Assembly: GCF_963678635.1 (NCBI RefSeq) | Contig: NW_026970988.1 | Coordinates: 1 to 20,114 of the forward strand | DNA: 20,114 nucleotides | Reading direction: 5' to 3' | Source: Symsagittifera roscoffensis | Lineage: Eukaryota > Xenacoelomorpha > Acoela > Convolutidae | Shown here: piece after piece, positions 17,829 to 20,114 of the stretch | Layout of the letters: each line of letters opens with the position of its first letter | Numbering within the stretch: position 1 is the first letter of the stretch | Translations under genes and position numbers: made by a program | The notes under the pieces: model-generated | The model's database searches: none | The model's input: the letters and a program-made list of their open reading frames with translations, nothing else | Told to the model about the DNA's origin: nothing

Positions 17829-17940
17829 ATATTAATTGATTGCAAATGTGTCTTTAAAAATTTTGTTCGCGTTCTGTATGCTCTATTTTGTCGGCTTTAG
17901 TTCGTCCGAGCTTCGTTTTGCCGAGTTTAATTATGCGGCG

Positions 17941-18162
17941 CTAAGTGCTGGTTCCGTGTCCAACGATACTGAGCTTGCCGAGTCGTTTGAAAAAAGAGTC
18001 TATGAGTCTCTTCTTGGCCTCGTCGCTTTTGAATACCTCCCAGTCGAAGTCATCATCGTCACCATCCTCTTCGTCATCTTCTTCATCGTCTTCATCCTCG
18101 TCATGCTTGATATCCCGTTCGTAGACAGCGTCATCATCATCAGCAGATGTATCTAAATGGGT
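17941..18162 (-). CDS. Putative terminal exon, acidic C-terminus of a host protein
   Basis: I do not recognise the protein. The minus-strand frame is open for 73 codons from a candidate acceptor (TTGCGCAG, ending at 18163) to TAG 17941-17943. It has a long Asp/Glu tract (residues about 8-40), then FDWEVFKSDEAKKRLIDS and a short basic end with KRLGKLSIVGHG. Codons are mostly GAT/GAC/GAA/GAG, as real acidic coding sequence gives. Upstream in frame there are stops before the acceptor, consistent with an intron. The one difference in the duplicate keeps acidity (Asp/Glu). Acidic tails are common in nuclear and chaperone proteins, but no function is assigned. The frame could be chance low-complexity DNA, although the non-acidic end looks protein-like. 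Confidence 0.5.
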   Translation of the reverse strand, partial: THLDTSADDDDAVYERDIKHDEDEDDEEDDEEDGDDDDFDWEVFKSDEAKKRLIDSFFKRLGKLSIVGHGTST

Positions 18163-18838
18163 CTGCGCAATATCCGGCTATTCTTAAGAGAACGGTATAA
18201 AAGATTCATGTGTTCGCGAATCTAATCAATGTGATCGCAAAAATTGCTGAAATTGGTGCGGCGAGTAGTCTGCTTTATGCAGTGTTATAGTTTGTCAAAA
18301 CTCTAACAGAGATTCCGCAGCCAATTTGCGTTTGAACAATGGTGCAATTTAGCCTTTTTGATTGAAGTTTAACCCTTTTTTAAGTCAACAGAATTGTGAG
18401 TTTTATGGGCTATTTTACCGTCCCGATCATGAGTTTGTAATAATCTAAGCTAAATGAATAAATGCGAAAAACTGTAAATTTCGTACGAGCGTAGAAGTTT
18501 TGGGGGCCTACCATGTGGTTCTATTTTGCGACATCTACTTAGGTCGAACAGTCCTAACTTTTTTAAAGGCATCAAGATTAACAAAAAAATCTAATTTTGA
18601 GGGGGTATGTTGGAAAAAAATGTGCCAAAATAATCCAAAGACGTCAGTTTTTGCCGTTTTCTTTTGGTAAAGCTTAAAAATGTTGAATGGGTTTGAAGAA
18701 TCTCACGATAACCGGCTATATTGTTAAAATAATGGGGAGGGGGGGGGGGTCATGTCGAAAAAAACTTTCCAAAAAAGCCAAAAACCAACGACTCATTTGT
18801 GGAAATAAGCCACTAGATAAACATAAAAAGGGAAGACA
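18163..18838. other. Presumed host intron, no coding seen
   Basis: About 680 bp between candidate exons, AT-rich, with a G-run near 18733-18750. No strong donor could be fixed at its upstream end. The only ORF entering it is the read-through of the next candidate exon. Confidence 0.5.
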
Positions 18839-19007
18839 GGCCGGGATCGGGTCAACATAAAGAATCCACCAACCATCATTTGATTCTTCAGATTTGACGA
18901 GGTTGTCTGGTTGTGTATTGGCCTCATCTCTGTCTGAGTTGGCTGCAATTGCGTCCATTTCACCTTCTGCTCTGATGAATTTCATCGTCCATAAATCAGT
19001 TAGAAGT
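18839..19007 (-). CDS. Putative internal or first exon of the host gene
   Basis: The minus-strand frame reads LLTDLWTMKFIRAEGEMD followed by an acidic/polar stretch with DRDEANTQPDNLVKSEES and ending in GWWILYVDPIPA. Protein-like sequence stops near the duplication border at 18838. Beyond it the frame continues to about 18716 with hydrophobic, non-conserved residues. A possible acceptor (TTTTAAAAG) precedes 19007, but its phase does not match the donor at 19229. The ATG at 18985 could instead be the start. The product is unrecognised. Being on the same strand and near the acidic exon suggests one gene. Confidence 0.45.
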
Positions 19008-19228
19008 CTTTTAAAAATATATCAGCTCTCAAAATTGTTTCAGGTTTGAGTATTTTAATGGGACTGAAAGAACCAAAAAATTTGACCCGAGGTTGTTGAC
19101 AATTAATGACTCCAACTAGTTCAAACTATTGTTCGATAAATGTGACAAAACATTTTGAGTAAAGTGTCTATCATAATCGATATAGGGATCCACAATTGTA
19201 CGGATAAAAGTTTACTCTTAAAAAGTAC

Positions 19229-19392
19229 CTGTTGCTTTTTGTCATAGTCCTCGTCTTTGACTTTTTCCGCTTCGGTTGCAGTCGCATAACGAGGAACCTC
19301 GTGTTCCAGATACCTCCGAGGAAAAAGAGAGCCAACTTTGACTCTTCTCCGAGATGACAACTTATTTTCTTTCCTTCTGCTGTTACAAAGCA
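19229..19392 (-). CDS. Putative internal exon of the host gene
   Basis: Minus-strand frame of about 54 codons, basic then acidic: SSRRRVKVGSLFPRRYLEHE, then EVPRYATATEAEKVKDEDY and KKQQ. It is bounded by a candidate acceptor TTTTCTAG at 19393-19394 and a good donor CAG/GTACTT at 19229/19228. No ATG opens it, so it is internal. It has no recognised domain, but the composition and splice borders make a coding role plausible. Confidence 0.5.
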
Positions 19393-19679
19393 CTAGAAAA
19401 TTTCAAATTTTAGAATCTATTTGCATTTAACTAATTTCCAGTTTCTTTTTGCGTTTAGTCTGAAATTCAATTATGTTTTTGGAAAAAAAAATCCAGAAAA
19501 AAAATGCAACTCAATTGTATAAAATAATCTACTCTTTACTGAAAAATACGAAGTTTGTGTTCTCATTTATGCGAAGTTGATCATTTTTTTCAGAAAAAAA
19601 TAAGGTTACCAATAATTACAGTAATCGAGAATTTTCAAAACTCTTGTTTTTGAAATTCGCAATATTCTTGCAAAACATA
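19393..19679. other. Non-coding, AT-rich, probably intron
   Basis: No supported gene. On the minus strand ATTTCAG, ending near 19468, is followed by about ten lysine/arginine-rich codons before a stop, which could be a micro-exon, but this is weak. Otherwise it consists of A/T homopolymers. Confidence 0.5.
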
Positions 19680-19687
19680 CCTCAAAC

Positions 19688-19842
19688 CAGTCCAGGATTT
19701 GGGGGGGGGGGGGGGGGGGTGGGTGGCGGGTGGGGGGGTTTCAGAAAATCAACTTGGTCGACCTAAAAAAAGGTCGACAAAACTTTCAAACATTTTTTGA
19801 AAATCCGCCCCCCCCCTCGAGAAAATCCTAGATCCGCGCCTG
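19688..19842. mobile_element. hAT-like MITE
   Basis: 155 bp with inverted ends. The right end on the minus strand is CAGGCGCGGATCTAGGATTT. The left end is CAG-TCCAGGATTT, the same with 7 bases missing. The element is flanked by 8-bp near-direct repeats CCTCAAAC (19680-19687) and CCTAAAAC (19843-19850), one mismatch. An 8-bp duplication with CAG-starting ends is the hAT signature. Inside are G-rich and C-rich arms (a 19-base G run at 19701-19719 and a C run at about 19808-19816) and an 8-bp hairpin GTCGACCT/AGGTCGAC around 19757-19779. No transposase, so it is non-autonomous. G-run length may be inaccurate. Confidence 0.7.
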
Positions 19843-19973
19843 CCTAAAACATTTGACATTTACTTAGAGTAACAGCCAAAAACAGCCCGCTCAAAAATTG
19901 ATTAAATCAATTGATGCACTTATTTGGTAAGCAATAAAAAAAATTTCATTAAAGAGATTGAAAATAATAACGG

Positions 19974-20114
19974 ATGAAGGAAAAGCATGCGCTTAGAAAA
20001 ACTCAGCTGTTTATTGAGGCAATTTTGGATGACAGAAGAGCGCTTGGTGTTCCGACTTCCCAAGACAACGGAATATTTATGCTTGGTGTGGTTTTTTATT
20101 CAGTGAATTTTCGG
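19974..20114 (+). CDS. Small ORF running off the right edge, unknown
   Basis: ATG at 19974 opens a frame of 47 codons with no stop before the window ends. It includes QLFIEAILDDRRALGVPTSQ and FMLGVVFYSVNF, and looks more protein-like than the surrounding DNA. A minus-strand frame over the same bases is also open (downstream of a TGA near 20098), so the strand is uncertain. No family is recognised. It may be an exon of a neighbouring host gene. Confidence 0.3.
   Translation, partial: MKEKHALRKTQLFIEAILDDRRALGVPTSQDNGIFMLGVVFYSVNFR

Larger units (their letters stand above)
13849..18838 (+). repeat. Tandem duplication unit 2
   Basis: Second unit. Its right end is continuous with the single-copy host DNA after 18838, so the flank in this unit is probably the original one. 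The element part shows four substitutions against unit 1: near 9792/14787, near 10377/15372, and two in the PPT. Confidence 0.92.

Noticed and set aside
8854-18838. Two independent retrotransposon insertions at the same target.
   Set aside because: R2 and R3 share identical frameshifts and stops and both carry the same host flank. A tandem duplication explains this with fewer events, although the flank divergence remains odd.

Overview
This window looks like eukaryotic, AT-rich, non-coding-heavy DNA from an invertebrate animal. The reasons are a decayed Ty3/gypsy-type LTR retrotransposon of the metazoan kind, small candidate exons with GT/AG borders, and a hAT-like MITE. I see no bacterial operons, rRNA, tRNA or CRISPR. 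The species cannot be fixed from the sequence. No gene here is a confident intact host gene.

Layout. 1-2285 is a mostly non-coding flank. It has a doubtful, broken minus-strand coding stretch (218-491) and a cluster of palindromic AGATCT-centred motifs (535-1205). 2286-5347 (copy R1) is the 5' part of the retrotransposon: a 5'-shortened LTR, a PBS, gag, protease and RT, cut off inside RNase H. 5348-6902 is a scrambled junction. It joins an inverted 133-bp piece of the left flank, short filler DNA, a second copy of LTR+PBS+gag start (5518-5894), a second copy of the left flank (5895-6867) and a 27-bp templated insert. 6903-12833 (R2) restarts inside gag and runs through protease, RT, RNase H, a long linker, integrase and a disordered tail to a PPT and full 3' LTR. 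12834-13846 is host flank with an orphan acidic exon on the minus strand. At 13849 the sequence jumps back into RNase H and repeats about 5.0 kb (R3, 13849-17828, then flank to 18838). From 18839 onward the host DNA is single copy: two more candidate minus-strand exons, the MITE (19688-19842) and a small ORF that runs off the right edge.

How it fits together. Removing the duplicated blocks leaves one simple ancestral locus: left flank, one element of about 6.8 kb, then the 3' end of a minus-strand host gene whose stop codon lies about 110 bp beyond the 3' LTR. All copies share the same stops and frameshifts, so the element was dead before the copies were made. The 5' and 3' LTRs differ at about 9 of 197 sites, while duplicated internal parts differ by only about 0.1-0.2%. 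The exception is the host flank beside R2 and R3, which differs by about 3.5% and changes abruptly at or near the LTR edge. The microhomology joins, templated filler and inverted block suggest replication-based template switching, or alternatively a faulty assembly of haplotypes. Distinguishing these is the main open question. I found no convincing new multi-gene system.
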